NCBI RefSeq assembly: GCF_015477835.1
Contig: NZ_JADLQN010000001.1
Span: forward strand, 1,240,001-1,304,000
Direction of reading: 5' to 3'
Length of the DNA stretch: 64,000 bases
Source of the DNA: Nocardia higoensis
Lineage (GTDB): Bacteria; Actinomycetota; Actinomycetes; Mycobacteriales; Mycobacteriaceae
Translations under genes and position numbers: made by a program
The notes under the pieces: generated by a model
What the model was told of the DNA's origin: nothing
Seen by the model: only the letters and a program-made list of their open reading frames with translations
The model's database searches: none
Part shown: positions 46,480 to 55,867 of the stretch, piece by piece
How the letters are laid out: each line of letters starts with the position of its first letter
Position numbering within the stretch: position 1 is the first letter of the stretch

Positions 46480-48243
46480 TCAGTTTCCGCCGACCGACAC
46501 GGCCTGCGAGGTGATCCGCCAATCGGTGGCATCGGTGCGGTGCCGCCAGAATTCGGCGAATCGTCCGTCCGCGGAGAGCAACTCCGCGACGGTGCCGTCC
46601 TCGATCACGCGGCCGCCGTCGAGGAACAGCACGCGATCGGCACCGGCGATGGTCGAGAGCCGATGCGTTACCACGATGCGGGTGCGCTGCCGGGGGTCCT
46701 CACCGATGGCCGTCACGACCGCGGCCTCGTTCTCCGCGTCCAGCGCGCTGGTGCCCTCGTCGACGAGCAACACCGACGACGGCTTGAGCAGCGCGCGAGC
46801 GATCGACACCCGCTGGCGCTCACCGCCGGACAAGGCCGTGCCCGCTTCCCCGACGACGGTGTCCAGGCCGTCGGGCAGTCGCCGGGCGAACTCGTCCACG
46901 CGCGCCAGCTGCAGCGCCGCGGCCACGTCGTCCTCGCCTGCGCCGGGATTGCCCGACAGCACGTTCTCCCTGATGGTCCCGGCGAACAGGTACGGCTGCT
47001 GGAACACCACGCTGGTCACCGTCGAGCGGTGCGCCGCGTCCAGCTCGCCCAGATCGACGCCACCGACGACGACGCTGCCCGCGTTCGGCTGCTCGAGCCC
47101 GGCCACCAGGCCGAGGACGGTGCTCTTGCCCGCGCCGGACGGGCCGACGACGGCGGTGACCTCACCGGCGCGGAACTCCACGTCCAAGCCGTCGAGCACC
47201 GGTGGTTCGCTGTCGTCGCCGTAACCGAATCGCACGCCGCGCAGTTCGACCGCGGCGGCCGTGGTCGCGAGTTCCGTGGTCGCGCCCCCGATTTCCGGCC
47301 CCGGCGTGTCGATGACGGTGCGGATGTCCTTCAGGGTGGAGCGGCTGGTCTCCATGGCCGGGGCCAGATCGCGGATCGAGGTGAACGGCTCCACGAACCG
47401 CACCACGACCACGATCAGGGCGATCGCCTCGGGAATTCCGAGCGATCCACGCACCGCCAGCCACGCGGTGGTGCCCGCCATCGCCAGCAAGGCGATCTGC
47501 GCGGCCACGGTGAACAGCAGCTGCCCCGGAATGCTGAGCAGCAGCAGCCGCAGGGTGGCGCCGTGCTGGGCGGCCAGCGCCGCACCGGCCTGACTGCTCG
47601 CCGGTTCCACCCGGCGGGCAGCGCGCAAGGCGGACTGGGTGCGGGCGAATTCGATGATGCGCGCGGTGAGCTCGCTGTTGGCGTCCGCGGCCACCCGATC
47701 GGCCTGCTGACTGATCCGGTTGGCACCCCACAGCGCGCCCAGCAGCAACGGGACCGCGACCAGCGCGACCAGCCCGAGCTGCCAGGCGATCGGCACCAAG
47801 GCCACCGCGATGGCGATCGGCAGCAGGATGCCCTGGATCAGCGGGGTCAGCAGGTATCCGACCAGCCCGACCAGATCCGGGCCGGTGCTCGCGATGGCGC
47901 GACGCGCGGTCGCCGAGTTCTCGTCGGTGAACCAGCGCAACGGGATTCGCGCGACCTGAGCGGCCACCGAACGCTGCGCGCTGTCCAGGATGCCGAAGCC
48001 GAGATCGAAGCCGATGCGGTAGCCGATCGAGTCGACCACCCAGCCGATCGCCACCGCCAGGGTCAGCAGACCGACCCAGCGCCAGGCGGCGCCGGGGTCG
48101 TCGCCGAAAAGCTCCGTCACCAGCGGAACCACCAGCACGACCGCGATCGCCCGCACGATCGTCGAGACGACGTTCAGCGCGAGATAGCCCGCGACACGGC
48201 CGCGCTGCTCGGCGGGCAGCAGGCTCAGCACAGTCCGGAACAT
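46480..48243 (-). CDS. irtB: IrtB-like ABC transporter of ferric siderophores
   Basis: A 587-residue half-ABC exporter-fold protein: six transmembrane helices in the first 300 residues, then an ATP-binding domain with Walker [10 protein letters not shown], signature [10 protein letters not shown] and Walker B VLLVDEGTSALD. It starts with ATG 48243, which overlaps the irtA stop (ATGA). In mycobacteria IrtA and IrtB form a heterodimer that imports ferric carboxymycobactin or mycobactin across the inner membrane. The position next to a siderophore locus and behind an iron box on irtA supports this role. Confidence 0.87.
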   Translation of the reverse strand: MFRTVLSLLPAEQRGRVAGYLALNVVSTIVRAIAVVLVVPLVTELFGDDPGAAWRWVGLLTLAVAIGWVVDSIGYRIGFDLGFGILDSAQRSVAAQVARIPLRWFTDENSATARRAIASTGPDLVGLVGYLLTPLIQGILLPIAIAVALVPIAWQLGLVALVAVPLLLGALWGANRISQQADRVAADANSELTARIIEFARTQSALRAARRVEPASSQAGAALAAQHGATLRLLLLSIPGQLLFTVAAQIALLAMAGTTAWLAVRGSLGIPEAIALIVVVVRFVEPFTSIRDLAPAMETSRSTLKDIRTVIDTPGPEIGGATTELATTAAAVELRGVRFGYGDDSEPPVLDGLDVEFRAGEVTAVVGPSGAGKSTVLGLVAGLEQPNAGSVVVGGVDLGELDAAHRSTVTSVVFQQPYLFAGTIRENVLSGNPGAGEDDVAAALQLARVDEFARRLPDGLDTVVGEAGTALSGGERQRVSIARALLKPSSVLLVDEGTSALDAENEAAVVTAIGEDPRQRTRIVVTHRLSTIAGADRVLFLDGGRVIEDGTVAELLSADGRFAEFWRHRTDATDWRITSQAVSVGGN

Positions 48244-50897
48244 CAGACGTTCTCCTTCGCATGGATGCCGGCGCCGAGACTCGCTCCGGCTGTCGGCACA
48301 CTCGCCTCGTCGCCCGCACCGGCCTCCCACAGCTGCCGGTAGCGACCATCGACCGCGAGCAGTTCGTCGTGCGTGCCCGTCTGAGTGACCCGGCCGCCCT
48401 CGAGCACGACGATGCGGTCGGCGTGGGCAACGGTACGCAGCCGGTGCGCGATCACCAGCACGGTGCGACCGGCGGTCAGGCGATTGATCGCCTGCTGCAC
48501 CAGGAATTCCGACTCCGGATCGGCGAAGGCGGTGGCCTCGTCGAGGATCAACACCGGAGTGTCGGCGAGCAGCGCCCGGGCGATGGTCAGTCGTTGCCGC
48601 TCACCGCCGGACAGCGTGGCGTTCGCGCCGAGCACGGTGTCGTAGCCCTGGGGCAGCCGCAGGATGCGTTCGTGCAGCTGAGCGTCCTTCGCCGCCTGGA
48701 CGACCGCCTCGTCGGAGGCGTCCGGGACGGCCAGGGCGATGTTCTCCCGCACGGTGCCGTGCACCAGCTGGGCGTCTTGGAAGACGAACCCGACTCGGGC
48801 GTACAGCTCGTCCGGGGTGAAGGTCGTGATATCGCGTCCGCCGATCCGGATCGCACCGGCGTGCAGATCGTGGAAACGCGCCAGCAGCGCGGCCAGCGTC
48901 GACTTGCCCGCGCCGGACGGACCGACCAGCGCGGTCACCGTGCCGGGCGCCAAGGTCAGCGAGACGTCCTGGACCACCGGCGCCTCGGCGCGGTATCCGA
49001 AGGTGACGCTGTCGAACTCGACGTGGCCGTCGGCCGCCTCGAACCGCGTTCCGCCGGTGCGGACGTCGAGTTCGTTCTCATCCAGTGCGGCCTGGATGTT
49101 CTGGGCGGCCGCACGGCCGTCGCGCAGGCCCATCAGGCCGTAGCCGATGCCGAGCAGCCGGGATCCGAACGTGGTGCCCAGGAACAGGAACGGCAGCAGG
49201 TCCACCGGTTCGAGACCGCCACCCGCCACCAGGGCGGTGCCCGCGATCAGGATCAGCCACAGGAAGGTGACCGGACGAGTGATCAGGTCCATCGTCGCCT
49301 TCTTCCCGACGAAGGGCCGCTGCCAGCCGTCGAGGAAGGCGATGTAGTCGTCGAGGCTGCGCCGGAACGGCGAGGCCGCCGAACCGCCGAACACCCGGAT
49401 CACCGGCTGACCCTCCATGTAGGAGGTGGCCTCGCCGTTCATCCGCTCGGCCCAGCGCTGCGACTGCATCGTCTTGGGACCGGAGGTGGCCATCATCGTC
49501 ATCATCGTGATGATGTAGGCGAGGATCGGCACCAGCAGCAGCAGACCGAGTCGCCAGTCCACCCAGATCAGGTAGATCAGCACGGCGATGGGCGCGACGA
49601 CGGCGGCCACCGCGTCGGTCACCGCGTGCGTCACCAGGTAGTGCAACGAGAGCGTGTCGCCGGTGACCAGCTTGTCGATCTGGCCGGAGGTACGCGCGGT
49701 GAACCAGCCCAGCGGCAGGCGCGCCAGTTTGCTCAGCAGACGGCCACGCAGATCACGGCTGAACCGGGCGTCGACGGTGTGCAGCCACAGTTGCAGCGCC
49801 GCCTCGAGCACGGCGCTCAGCGCGAGCAAGCCCACGGCCCACAGGCCCAGGGTCCACAACGTCGAGTTCTCGCTGCCCTTCAGCAGATGCCGGGCCAGCT
49901 CCACGAGCAGCACGTACGGCGCGAGTTGGAGCAGGGTCAGCAGTACCTGCAGTACGCCGGCGACCACGAATTTCGGCTTCAGCTCGGCGAAGAGCTTGCT
50001 GCCCGCCTGCGAACGCCAGTTGCCCCTGGTGGGTGCGACGGTCGACGCGGCGGGAGTCGTCGGCGGCTCGATGACCTTCTCGGTCGCCGCCGCTTCGGGC
50101 GTCTCGATGGTTGCCGTCGTGGTGGTCGCGGTGTCCTCGGTCTCGGAGCCGTCGCGCTCCTTGCCCATCGCACGCCCGATCGCCCAGTACGCCTGCTGGT
50201 AGAACTCCGACTTGGGGAAGCCGAAATCCTCCTTGACTCTGGCTCGGATGTGCTTGAGCGCCTTGGACTCCGGTCCGGCCCAGCAATACCAGTTCGACCA
50301 GTCGCGGGTCTCGAGCGCGGCGGCCATCGCCTGCTCGGAGGTCCGCGGCACCCAGCGCACGCGCGCGAGCGGGTGTTCGGCCAGCGGGATGAGCAGGTCG
50401 TCGTCGTGGTGCTGTTCGAGATACACCTCGACCGACACGTGCCGCGGGAGCGCGCGCAGAATGGAATTGATCGCCGGGATCGAGGCGGAGTCGCCGATCA
50501 GCAGATAGCCCGCGGGCAGGTCCTCGGGGATCGCGAAACCTCGGGAGCCGAAGGAGGCCACCTCGATCTCTTCGCCCGCCTGCACCCGCTGCGCCCAGGC
50601 CGAGGCCGGACCCGCCGGTTCGTGCAGCACGAAGTCGACAGCGAAATCGCCCGTCTCGGAGTTCACTTCGGCGATGGTGTAACCGCGCTGGAACTGTTTG
50701 TCCGAGCCGTCCGCGGCGGGAAACCAGATCCGCAGCCAGGCGGTGGGTTCGATATCGATCTCGGCGAACAGCGTCGGAGCGGTCAGCCAAACCCGACGCA
50801 TCCGGGGCGAGGTCTGTTCGGAACCGACGACCGTGGCGGTGTGATACTGGATGCCGTAGGCACGAAGCATCGCGCCGGTGAATCCTCTGCGAGCCAT
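48243..50897 (-). CDS. irtA: IrtA-like ABC transporter with siderophore-interacting reductase domain
   Basis: An 884-residue protein. Residues about 1-260 form a siderophore-interacting (SIP) flavin domain, with [12 protein letters not shown], the FAD-binding RGYTIAEV and [15 protein letters not shown], and C-terminal [17 protein letters not shown] low-complexity Thr/Ala/Glu linker (about 265-300) leads to six transmembrane helices and an ATP-binding domain with [19 protein letters not shown] and [14 protein letters not shown]. The SIP domain reduces ferric siderophore on the cytosolic face. The full fused layout matches mycobacterial IrtA. An iron box lies 26 bp upstream. Confidence 0.9.
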   Translation of the reverse strand: MARRGFTGAMLRAYGIQYHTATVVGSEQTSPRMRRVWLTAPTLFAEIDIEPTAWLRIWFPAADGSDKQFQRGYTIAEVNSETGDFAVDFVLHEPAGPASAWAQRVQAGEEIEVASFGSRGFAIPEDLPAGYLLIGDSASIPAINSILRALPRHVSVEVYLEQHHDDDLLIPLAEHPLARVRWVPRTSEQAMAAALETRDWSNWYCWAGPESKALKHIRARVKEDFGFPKSEFYQQAYWAIGRAMGKERDGSETEDTATTTTATIETPEAAATEKVIEPPTTPAASTVAPTRGNWRSQAGSKLFAELKPKFVVAGVLQVLLTLLQLAPYVLLVELARHLLKGSENSTLWTLGLWAVGLLALSAVLEAALQLWLHTVDARFSRDLRGRLLSKLARLPLGWFTARTSGQIDKLVTGDTLSLHYLVTHAVTDAVAAVVAPIAVLIYLIWVDWRLGLLLLVPILAYIITMMTMMATSGPKTMQSQRWAERMNGEATSYMEGQPVIRVFGGSAASPFRRSLDDYIAFLDGWQRPFVGKKATMDLITRPVTFLWLILIAGTALVAGGGLEPVDLLPFLFLGTTFGSRLLGIGYGLMGLRDGRAAAQNIQAALDENELDVRTGGTRFEAADGHVEFDSVTFGYRAEAPVVQDVSLTLAPGTVTALVGPSGAGKSTLAALLARFHDLHAGAIRIGGRDITTFTPDELYARVGFVFQDAQLVHGTVRENIALAVPDASDEAVVQAAKDAQLHERILRLPQGYDTVLGANATLSGGERQRLTIARALLADTPVLILDEATAFADPESEFLVQQAINRLTAGRTVLVIAHRLRTVAHADRIVVLEGGRVTQTGTHDELLAVDGRYRQLWEAGAGDEASVPTAGASLGAGIHAKENV

Positions 50898-50922
50898 TCA
50901 GCCATGTCCTCTCGCGTGCGAC

Positions 50923-50941
50923 TTTGGTTAGCCTACACAAA
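50923..50941 (-). promoter_or_regulatory. Iron box upstream of irtA
   Basis: tttggttagcctacacaaa fits the IdeR consensus at about 15 of 19 positions, with the left half well kept and the right half degraded. It lies 26 bp upstream of the irtA ATG. Confidence 0.65.
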
Positions 50942-50987
50942 CTTCCGGCGTCACAAACGCCGTGCCACCGAATCGGTATGCCTCGGA

Positions 50988-51782
50988 TCAGTTGTCGTTC
51001 TTCAGATCGGTGAGCGACAGGCGCAGCACGCCCGCCACGAACAGCACCACGCACAGCGCGCCGAAATACAGCAGCGAACCGTTCTCCCCGCCGAACAAGC
51101 TCTCGAAGGTCGCCAGCTGGCCGACGCCGAGCTCGCCGTTCTTGAACGGCATCAGGCGTTGCACCAGCATGCCCACGTCACCGGGGATGAAGTTGACGAA
51201 CACTTCCACGCCGAATTTCCACAGCAGCACGATCATCACCACGAAGCCCGGTTTGGGCACCAGCGCCGCCAAGCCCAGCCCCAGGGCGCAGACCAGCACG
51301 GTCAGCAGCGGGATGCCGAACCACAGCCGCAGTCCCTCGGAGGAGAACACGTCCACACGACCCCAGACATCGGGCAGCAGACGCGGGAACCCCCACAGGA
51401 TCACGAAAGTCGTCACCCACGCGGTGAACGCCGCGATCGCGCCGAACACGATCAACTTCGCGACGGGCAGCAGCCAGCGGCGCGTCTGGATACCGAAGAC
51501 GATCTGGATCGTGGTGTCCTTGAACTCCGAGCACAGCGAGGAGACCCCGCCCGCCATCAGAATGAAGGTGGAGAACACGATGATCCAGTAGGCGGCGTTG
51601 TCGGTGTCCATACCGCCCGCGCCGTCGAACTTGTTCGTCTGCACGGCCATCGCGATCCCGTAGTTCAGCAGGATCGGGATCAGCACGGCCGCGGGCACGA
51701 TCGTGTACCACAGGGCATTGCGCCAGGACAATTTCGCGCACTCGCTGCGCACCGACCTGATCAGGTACGTCACGGCGCTCAC
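50988..51782 (-). CDS. ABC-2 type transporter permease
   Basis: A 264-residue membrane protein starting GTG 51782 (VSAVTYLIRSVRSECAKLSW), overlapping the ATPase stop (GTGA). It has six hydrophobic segments and the N-terminal 'irsvrSE.aKLsWr' pattern of ABC-2 permeases of small drug or lipid exporters. With the ATPase it makes a complete ABC-2 transporter. Lying between IrtAB and an iron-box-controlled gene, it could export the siderophore, but no iron box directly precedes the pair. Confidence 0.75.
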   Translation of the reverse strand: MSAVTYLIRSVRSECAKLSWRNALWYTIVPAAVLIPILLNYGIAMAVQTNKFDGAGGMDTDNAAYWIIVFSTFILMAGGVSSLCSEFKDTTIQIVFGIQTRRWLLPVAKLIVFGAIAAFTAWVTTFVILWGFPRLLPDVWGRVDVFSSEGLRLWFGIPLLTVLVCALGLGLAALVPKPGFVVMIVLLWKFGVEVFVNFIPGDVGMLVQRLMPFKNGELGVGQLATFESLFGGENGSLLYFGALCVVLFVAGVLRLSLTDLKNDN

Positions 51783-52516
51783 CGCGCTGCCTCCTTCGCG
51801 GCGTATTCGACACTGTCTCTGGTGATCTCGAGGTAGGCCGACTCGAGCAGGCGCGGCCCGCTGCCGCGCGCGACGGTGTCGTCTCGGCTCGCGTCGGAGA
51901 GGACTTCCCCTCTGCCCATCACGGTGATCCAGGTGGCGGTGATCTCCACCTCGGTGAGATCGTGAGAGGCCACCATCACGCACTTGCCCTCGGCGGCGAG
52001 ACCGGTGAGCAGTTCACGCAACCACAGCGTGCCCTCGACGTCGAGGCCGTTGGCCGGCTCGTCGAGAACGACGGTGCGCGGATCGCCCAGCAACGCCGAG
52101 GCGATGCCGAGGCGCTGCAACATGCCGTAGGAGAACTTGCCGACCGGGCGCCGGGCCACACTCGCCAAGCCGACGCGCTCGAGCACCGGACCGACCGTGC
52201 CGTCGGGGATCCCGCCGAGGCGGGCCTGCCAGCGCAGATGTTGCTCGGCGGTGTGTTTCGGGTTGCGGGAGAACGCGCCGAGGCTGAAACCGACCTCGCC
52301 GATGGTGTTCTCGAGTTCCCGCAACGGCCTGCCGTTGATGGTGATCGTCCCGGAGTCCGGGGTGATCAGACCGGCGACCATGCGCATGAGGGTGGTCTTG
52401 CCCGCACCGTTGGGCCCCAGCAGGTAGGTGATCGCCCCGTCTTCCGCCGTGAAATCGACCGCCCGGACGGCGGGTTTGTCACCGAAGCTCTTGGAAACGC
52501 CCTTGACGCTGATCAT
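51779..52516 (-). CDS. ABC-2 transporter ATP-binding protein
   Basis: A 245-residue ABC ATPase: Walker A GPNGAGKTT, signature region KFSYGMLQRLG, Walker B TVVLDEPANGLDV, and H-loop VASHDL. The form is that of ABC-2 drug/bacitracin-type exporters. It is translationally coupled to the permease gene that follows. A 119-bp gap with a strong hairpin separates it from the secreted-protein gene upstream, so the pair probably has its own promoter there. Confidence 0.85.
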   Translation of the reverse strand: MISVKGVSKSFGDKPAVRAVDFTAEDGAITYLLGPNGAGKTTLMRMVAGLITPDSGTITINGRPLRELENTIGEVGFSLGAFSRNPKHTAEQHLRWQARLGGIPDGTVGPVLERVGLASVARRPVGKFSYGMLQRLGIASALLGDPRTVVLDEPANGLDVEGTLWLRELLTGLAAEGKCVMVASHDLTEVEITATWITVMGRGEVLSDASRDDTVARGSGPRLLESAYLEITRDSVEYAAKEAAR

Positions 52517-52581
52517 CGCTGAAGTCCGTACCTCTCCACTGCCCTCCCGTGCCGTTGGCGGCGCCGGAGAGCTCTCCGCAG

Positions 52582-52621
52582 CACTGGAGCGACCCCCGTG
52601 GGATCGGGGATCGCTCCAGTG
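52582..52621 (-). terminator. Hairpin terminator after the secreted-protein gene
   Basis: A stem of 16 bp with one mismatch (cactggagcgaccccc / ggggatcgctccagtg), beginning 14 bp past the stop of the secreted-protein gene on the minus strand. Confidence 0.7.
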
Positions 52622-52635
52622 GGGACATCCGATCG

Positions 52636-53118
52636 TCAGTAACCGAAGCTCGGGTTACCAGCGCACTGCATCTCCTGGCAGATCGACTTCCAGTCGAACT
52701 TCCACAGGCCGCCTTCACGGATCCAGTGGTAGACGGTGCTGGTGGCCGGGAAGCCCGCCATCAGCCCCTGCACCGAGACCGACATGTGGTTGCCGGAAAT
52801 GTTCACCGGACCGGTCGCGCGCCCTTGGATGGAGAAGAAGTCCATGGTCCGGCTGTTCTGCATGACCTGCTCGAGCGCGGCGCGGGCGCCGGGACCGTTG
52901 TAGCTGACCTCGACCTTGGGGTCGATGCCGATGTTCGGGTTCCAGAAAGCCGCGAACTGGCGCTCGATCTGGTCGAGGCCGGGGGTCTCGGAGCTGACGT
53001 AGAGATCGTTCACCGTGGAGTTGCGGATCGAGACGTCGGCCGAAGCGGGCGACGCGAGCCCCAATGCGAGCAGTGCGGCGAACGCACCGGCGATGACGAC
53101 CTTGAGGATTTTGGACAT
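52636..53118 (-). CDS. Iron-box-preceded secreted protein
   Basis: A 160-residue secreted protein from ATG 53118 with a GAGAAGGG ribosome site. A Sec signal peptide (MSKILKVVIAGAFAALLALG) ends after ASPASA, about residue 27. The mature domain has the helix-strand pattern of small NTF2-like secreted actinobacterial proteins (GLDQIERQFAAFWNP, then VSVQGLMAGFPATSTVYHWI, WKFDWKSICQEM) and two cysteines near the C-terminus that may form a disulfide. It recalls the Mtb12 group, but I am not sure. The iron box 134 bp upstream points to expression in iron starvation; a role in siderophore capture or delivery is inference. Confidence 0.72.
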   Translation of the reverse strand: MSKILKVVIAGAFAALLALGLASPASADVSIRNSTVNDLYVSSETPGLDQIERQFAAFWNPNIGIDPKVEVSYNGPGARAALEQVMQNSRTMDFFSIQGRATGPVNISGNHMSVSVQGLMAGFPATSTVYHWIREGGLWKFDWKSICQEMQCAGNPSFGY

Positions 53119-53251
53119 GACACCCTTCTCGACTCGACCCGGGGGAGGTCCGGCCGAGCCGGACTCGCGCGAGACGTCCACGCCTCCCCGCCGTTGCGCG
53201 CCTCGGACATTCGAGGGCAGCGCGTGGCGTGAGAAACCATAACCGCGAAAG

Positions 53252-53270
53252 TTAGGTGAGTCAAACCTAA
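53252..53270 (-). promoter_or_regulatory. Iron box upstream of the secreted-protein gene
   Basis: ttaggtgagtcaaacctaa fits the IdeR consensus at about 17 of 19 positions (W counted as A or T) and is a good palindrome. It lies in the gap between tatC's end and the secreted-protein gene. Confidence 0.8.
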
Positions 53271-53365
53271 CTAGCGATCGGACCGGCATCGCTGCACGGG
53301 TCGGTACGGGCCGCCCGTCCGCGCGGCGGTGGGTGGTCGGGTCGGGTGCCGGTACTACCCGGTCG

Positions 53366-54313
53366 TCACAGGGTGTCGGAGAAGTCCGCGGCCGAACGCG
53401 AGGAATGCGGAGTCAGATCCGGGTACTGCGCCGCCGGATCGACCGGCTGGGGCATCTCGATCTCAGAGGCTTCGTCGTCGCGCAGCGCCGCGGCCGCTTC
53501 CCGCTTGGCGCGGCGGGCGTCGGTGATCCGGGCGATCTGCACCGCGACCTCGAACAGCACGGTCAGCGCGCAGGCCAGCGCCAGCATCGAGAACGGATCC
53601 TGTGGGGTCACCACGGCGGCGAAGACGAACAAGCCGAAGATGATCCCGCGCCGCCACGCCTTGAGCTTGACGTAGGGCAGCACCCCGACGGCGTTCAAGC
53701 CGACAACCAGCAACGGTGTCTCGAAGCTGACGCCGAAGATGATCAGCAACTGGATGATGAACGAGAAGTACTGCGAACCGCTCAGCGCGGTGATCTGGGC
53801 GTTGTCACCGATCGAGAGCAGGAAGCTCAACGCGTGCGCCACCACGACGTAGGCCAGCACCGCGCCGGTGACGAACAGCACGCTGCCCGCGCTGACGAAA
53901 CCGACGGCGTACCGGCGTTCCTTCGCGTAGAGACCGGGAGTGATGAACGCCCACAGCTGGTACAGCCAGATCGGCGCGGCCAGAACCACGCCCGCGGTGA
54001 AACCGACCTTCATCCGGAGCATGAATTGCTCGAACGGAGCGGTCGCCAGCAGGCGGCACGAGCCGTCGGGCGTCAAGGCCGCCCGGGCACTGGCGGGCAG
54101 AGAGCAGTACGGCCCGGTGAGCATCTCACCGAGACTGGGCACCATCCAGAAGGAATGCGCGTACCAGAAGAACCCGAACACCGTGGTCAGCAGGATGGCC
54201 GCGATGGACTTGAGCAGCCTGCTGCGCAACTCTTGCAGGTGTTCGACCAACGACATGGTGCCGTCGGGATTCGTCCTGCGCTTGCTGCGCCGAGGATCGA
54301 ACGGGATTCGCAT
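53366..54313 (-). CDS. tatC: Sec-independent protein translocase TatC
   Basis: A 315-residue TatC. Start ATG 54313 gives [20 protein letters not shown] then [16 protein letters not shown], the conserved TatC N-terminal ELR motif. Six transmembrane helices follow, with the periplasmic loop that carries [19 protein letters not shown]. The C-terminus is long and hydrophilic. It receives twin-arginine signal peptides together with TatA. The order tatC-tatA next to pafCBA is that of Mycobacterium (Rv2093c-Rv2097c by recollection), except for an extra gene here. Confidence 0.92.
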   Translation of the reverse strand: MRIPFDPRRSKRRTNPDGTMSLVEHLQELRSRLLKSIAAILLTTVFGFFWYAHSFWMVPSLGEMLTGPYCSLPASARAALTPDGSCRLLATAPFEQFMLRMKVGFTAGVVLAAPIWLYQLWAFITPGLYAKERRYAVGFVSAGSVLFVTGAVLAYVVVAHALSFLLSIGDNAQITALSGSQYFSFIIQLLIIFGVSFETPLLVVGLNAVGVLPYVKLKAWRRGIIFGLFVFAAVVTPQDPFSMLALACALTVLFEVAVQIARITDARRAKREAAAALRDDEASEIEMPQPVDPAAQYPDLTPHSSRSAADFSDTL

Positions 54314-54423
54314 CGTCGTGGTGTGTCCCTGTGCTCGCGGGCCGCGGAGGCGGAGGCTTGTCTCTACCACCGAACAGCACTGATCGGGGCGAGCGTGCGC
54401 TCACCCCGAGGGAAGCGATCGGC

Positions 54424-54702
54424 TCAGGCCGACTTCTGCTCGTTCTGGGTAGCCTGCGGTGCGGCGGCCTGCTGCGCGGGCGGCGTGGCCGAAGCGGCGG
54501 GCAACTGCTGCGCGGGCTGCTGCACGGGCGCGGCGGCGGACTGCTGCGGCGTCTCGTTCTGCATCTGGCTGACCTCGCTCTTGAAGATGCGCAACGAACG
54601 CCCGAGGCCACGCGCCGCGTCGGGCAGTCGCTTCGCACCGAAGAGCACCACGAACAGCAACGCGATGATCAGCAGGTGCGACCAGCTGAACGTGCCTGAC
54701 AT
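54424..54702 (-). CDS. tatA: Sec-independent protein translocase TatA
   Basis: A 92-residue TatA. One N-terminal transmembrane helix ([20 protein letters not shown]) is followed by the [20 protein letters not shown] amphipathic helix, and an Ala/Gln/Pro-rich tail. It forms the protein-conducting part of the Tat system with TatC, encoded 110 bp downstream. Confidence 0.92.
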   Translation of the reverse strand: MSGTFSWSHLLIIALLFVVLFGAKRLPDAARGLGRSLRIFKSEVSQMQNETPQQSAAAPVQQPAQQLPAASATPPAQQAAAPQATQNEQKSA

Positions 54703-54802
54703 GTGTACCTCCCGAGAAAGTGGTGTCTCCGATGCTACCGGACCTGCTCGGCGCCGTTTCGGCGCTACGGGGGTAGCTGGGAGTAGTCACCGAGCCGTCG
54801 CC

Positions 54803-55867
54803 CTACGGCAACCGCGTGGTCCCCTTGCCGCCACGGTCGGCCGCCGCCCGGAGCTCGGCGAGCAATGCCGCGCCGGTCCATTGCCGCGGGTCGCCCCGTT
54901 CGGCTTCGTTGATCAGTTGGATGAGCCGCTGGTTCACCGGCGTCGGCACCCCGGTCATCGCCCCGAGATCCACCACTTCCCCGCACAGCCACGTGATCTC
55001 GGTGCGCCGCCCGGCGGCCAGGTCGTCGGCCATCGAGGACCGCGCCAGCGGGTCGATCGCCAGCACCCGCGCCGCCAGCAGGCGGAACAGCCAGGTGGGC
55101 ACGGTCAGCACCGAGGCCATCAGTTCCGGCGGCAACGCGGTCAGGCGAGCGGGGTGGATGCGCGCCCGACGCATGACCCCGAGGGCCTCCTTCTGCGCGA
55201 GCGCCACGCAGCGGCGGTAGTCGCGGTCGGCGAGTTGCTCGCGCAGCGGCAGGCCCGACAGGGCGTTGACCGGGTTGTTCAGGTTCAGCAACAGTTTGGC
55301 CCACTGCACCGGGCGCAGGTCGTCGTGGCGCTGCAACGGCAGGCCCGCGCGGTCGAACAGGTCGAGGTAATCCCCCAGCGCGGGATCATCCTGCACCGCG
55401 AGCCCACCCTCGGTGCCGCGATGGAAGTGGCCGGGAGCGCGACGGACCACGTTGAACATGACCATGCCGGGCAGCACGACGCACGAGGAGAGGATGTCGC
55501 GCAGCACGGTGTCGTTGCCGATCCCGTTCTGCAGGCTCAGCACCACCGTGCCGGGCCGGATTCGGCCCGCCAGCGCGCGGGCGGCATCGACGGTGGCCCC
55601 GGATTTCACTGTGACGAGTACCAGGCCGGCCTCGTCGACGTCCTCGGGCTCGGTCGCCACCCGGAACCGCTGCGGAGCGACCCGGTGCGACGCGCCGTCG
55701 AGGTCGGTCAGGTGCAGGCCGTCGGCGGTGATCTCGTCGAGCATCCGTTGCCTGCCGACGAAGGTCACCTGCGCGCCCGCACCTGCCAGCAGCCCACCGA
55801 CGTACATGCCGATACTGCCCGCGCCGAACACCATCACCCGAGGCGGTGACCCGGTCGCCTCGCTCAC
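54803..55867 (-). CDS. 2-dehydropantoate 2-reductase-like protein
   Basis: A 354-residue protein of the ketopantoate reductase family. The Rossmann NADPH site is VMVFGAGSIGMYVGG, the middle has VTVKSGATVDAA and LSLQNGIGN, and the helical half has the QWAKLLLNLNNPVNALSG block with the catalytic lysine and asparagines. It would reduce ketopantoate in pantothenate synthesis or a related 2-oxoacid. The gene lies between tatA and pafC, overlapping pafC by 4 bp (ATGA), whereas mycobacteria have tatA directly beside pafC. It may be a paralogue of panE with another substrate. Confidence 0.8.
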   Translation of the reverse strand: MSEATGSPPRVMVFGAGSIGMYVGGLLAGAGAQVTFVGRQRMLDEITADGLHLTDLDGASHRVAPQRFRVATEPEDVDEAGLVLVTVKSGATVDAARALAGRIRPGTVVLSLQNGIGNDTVLRDILSSCVVLPGMVMFNVVRRAPGHFHRGTEGGLAVQDDPALGDYLDLFDRAGLPLQRHDDLRPVQWAKLLLNLNNPVNALSGLPLREQLADRDYRRCVALAQKEALGVMRRARIHPARLTALPPELMASVLTVPTWLFRLLAARVLAIDPLARSSMADDLAAGRRTEITWLCGEVVDLGAMTGVPTPVNQRLIQLINEAERGDPRQWTGAALLAELRAAADRGGKGTTRLP

